64,000 bases of DNA. Origin: an uncultured Bacteroidales bacterium (GTDB lineage: Bacteria > Bacteroidota > Bacteroidia > Bacteroidales > F082). Made by a program: the position numbers and the translations under genes. Positions within the stretch are counted from its first letter, which is position 1; each line of letters opens with the position of its first letter. Of the stretch, positions 63,165 to 64,000 are shown piece by piece. The stretch covers positions 40,888 to 104,887 of the forward strand of contig CAMJRR010000007.1 of assembly GCA_946408345.1 (NCBI GenBank). The letters are read 5' to 3'. The notes below the pieces were generated by a model. The model was not told where the DNA came from, made no database searches, and saw nothing but the letters and a program-made list of their open reading frames with translations.

Positions 63165-64000
63165 TTACTCGTAAACCTCTACGGTTCCCATTTCAAACCG
63201 AATGGGATTACCAGCCTCAAGGTAACGCACATCGTGCAACACTTTGTCGAAGACATAGTTTTGAATCAGCACGAAATCTTTGCCACCTTCGATGAGGGCA
63301 TACATACGGTCGCGGTCCACATCGCCGTAATCGCCACCCATATCGGTCACTCCGTTCATTACTAATTTCTTGAATGTCTTCATGTCCTGCTTGTTGCCAT
63401 TTTTGTCGGTCACCACAACATAATGTACGAAAGGTGAGCTTGTGATGGAATCGATACGTTCCTGAGGCAAAGTATTGGTGAACAAAGCCTCGAAACGCAG
63501 ATCATTGAACGAAGACATGAGATTGATGACCTTCAAGGTATCATAGGCCAAGTCCTTATTGTCGCAAAGGCGTGTGAGTTTGTATTGATGTTTGCCCATA
63601 TTATCAATACGGAAGCTACCTTCTGGGTCTTCATTGAAAACCATCTCAACCGACTGGATGTCAGCCATATTTTCATGAAAAACGGTATGGTCGCGCCAGT
63701 CATCGGGATTGGCGGTAAAACGTGTTGTGATAAAGCCTCGGAAACTGGGGATATAAACGATGTAAGCCTTGTCGGCACCTTCCTTCAGCATGAAAGTTCC
63801 ACTGCTGTCCATGGTGGCATCGCCAACATAAAAGACCTTTGTGCGTTTTTCGTGATAAAAGAGTTTAATCTTGTCAAAAAGATTGATGCGCGGCACCATC
63901 TGATACACCTCCACTTTGGTACTCTGCGAAGCCAGTTGCTTCACGATATTGTCATGGCTCGCCACAGAAACAGGCATCTTGACACGAATTTTGTATAAAG
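63165..64000 (-). CDS. DUF4340-like protein (5' end beyond window)
   Basis: The minus-strand frame is open through the window end, so the start is not in view; an internal ATG at 63977 is not the likely start, since open sequence continues upstream of it. The visible 278 residues hold a beta-rich region with VFYVGDATMDSSGTFMLKEG, IPSFRGFITTRFTANPDDWR (the WRD motif typical of DUF4340-type proteins) and QSVEMVFNEDPEGSFRI. Such proteins usually have one N-terminal membrane anchor and a periplasmic domain; in gliding relatives they adjoin ABC-transporter genes. The function is unknown. Confidence 0.6.
   Translation of the reverse strand, partial: LYKIRVKMPVSVASHDNIVKQLASQSTKVEVYQMVPRINLFDKIKLFYHEKRTKVFYVGDATMDSSGTFMLKEGADKAYIVYIPSFRGFITTRFTANPDDWRDHTVFHENMADIQSVEMVFNEDPEGSFRIDNMGKHQYKLTRLCDNKDLAYDTLKVINLMSSFNDLRFEALFTNTLPQERIDSITSSPFVHYVVVTDKNGNKQDMKTFKKLVMNGVTDMGGDYGDVDRDRMYALIEGGKDFVLIQNYVFDKVLHDVRYLEAGNPIRFEMGTVEVYE

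Overview
The window reads as a chromosome segment of a Bacteroidota bacterium, most likely order Bacteroidales. The evidence is: promoters of the TAnnTTTG type (-7 box) in front of most genes; few Shine-Dalgarno sites; three ECF sigma/anti-sigma pairs; three proteins ending in type 9 secretion (T9SS) type A sorting domains; an OmpA-like barrel porin; and exported proteins whose predicted signal-peptidase cleavage nearly always leaves an N-terminal Gln. No rRNA, CRISPR array, phage or transposase was found. Three tRNA genes are present.

Layout. 1-3.0 kb: a YitT membrane protein (cut by the window edge), divergent from an ECF sigma / zinc anti-sigma / secreted beta-propeller operon. 3.1-3.4 kb: tRNA-Leu and two identical tRNA-Gly genes. 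3.5-8.8 kb: a CPBP protease, a lone ATP-grasp gene that sits between two copies of the mutS 3' end, mutS itself, and a TrmH-type methyltransferase. 9-15.2 kb: an abundant OmpA-like porin, deoxynucleoside kinase, folK, sppA, and an AAA ATPase gene bracketed by two exact 48-bp near-palindromic repeats. 15.3-26.5 kb: an ABC-F ATPase, then a five-gene cell-surface-signalling operon (ECF sigma, FecR anti-sigma, STN-domain barrel, two large T9SS cargo proteins). 26.6-30.5 kb: rplU-rpmA, a small lipoprotein, a TPR protein and rsmA. 30.5-37.3 kb: a TonB-receptor-like barrel, a TPR/HTH trans-membrane regulator, nadD, gmk and a yicC-like gene, with several REP-like intergenic repeats. 37.3-44.9 kb: three paralogous lipoproteins, a T9SS-secreted PNGase F-like deglycosylase with its catalytic acids conserved, a small barrel protein and a glutaminyl-cyclase-like M28 lipoprotein. 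45-53 kb: an MscS channel overlapping pyrG, a glutamine amidotransferase, a second AAA ATPase with a PD-(D/E)XK-like C-terminus, an agmatine-deiminase-family gene and an unknown gene. 53.6-58 kb: an ECF sigma with an anti-sigma that seems to span both membranes (Dma-like), and dnaK. 58.2-64 kb: M23/LysM peptidase, lysS, a membrane protein, holB and a partial DUF4340-like gene.

How the genes work together. Much of the window concerns building and sensing the outer envelope: three sigma/anti-sigma circuits of different architecture, barrel proteins, T9SS cargo, a probable N-terminal-Gln cyclase, a cell-wall peptidase and a mechanosensitive channel. These are interleaved with housekeeping genes for mismatch repair, translation, nucleotide and folate metabolism, and chaperoning. 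The best candidates for undescribed biology are the two repeat-bracketed single-gene cassettes (ATP-grasp at the mutS 3' end; AAA ATPase between 48-bp palindromes) and the two atypical envelope-sensing operons.
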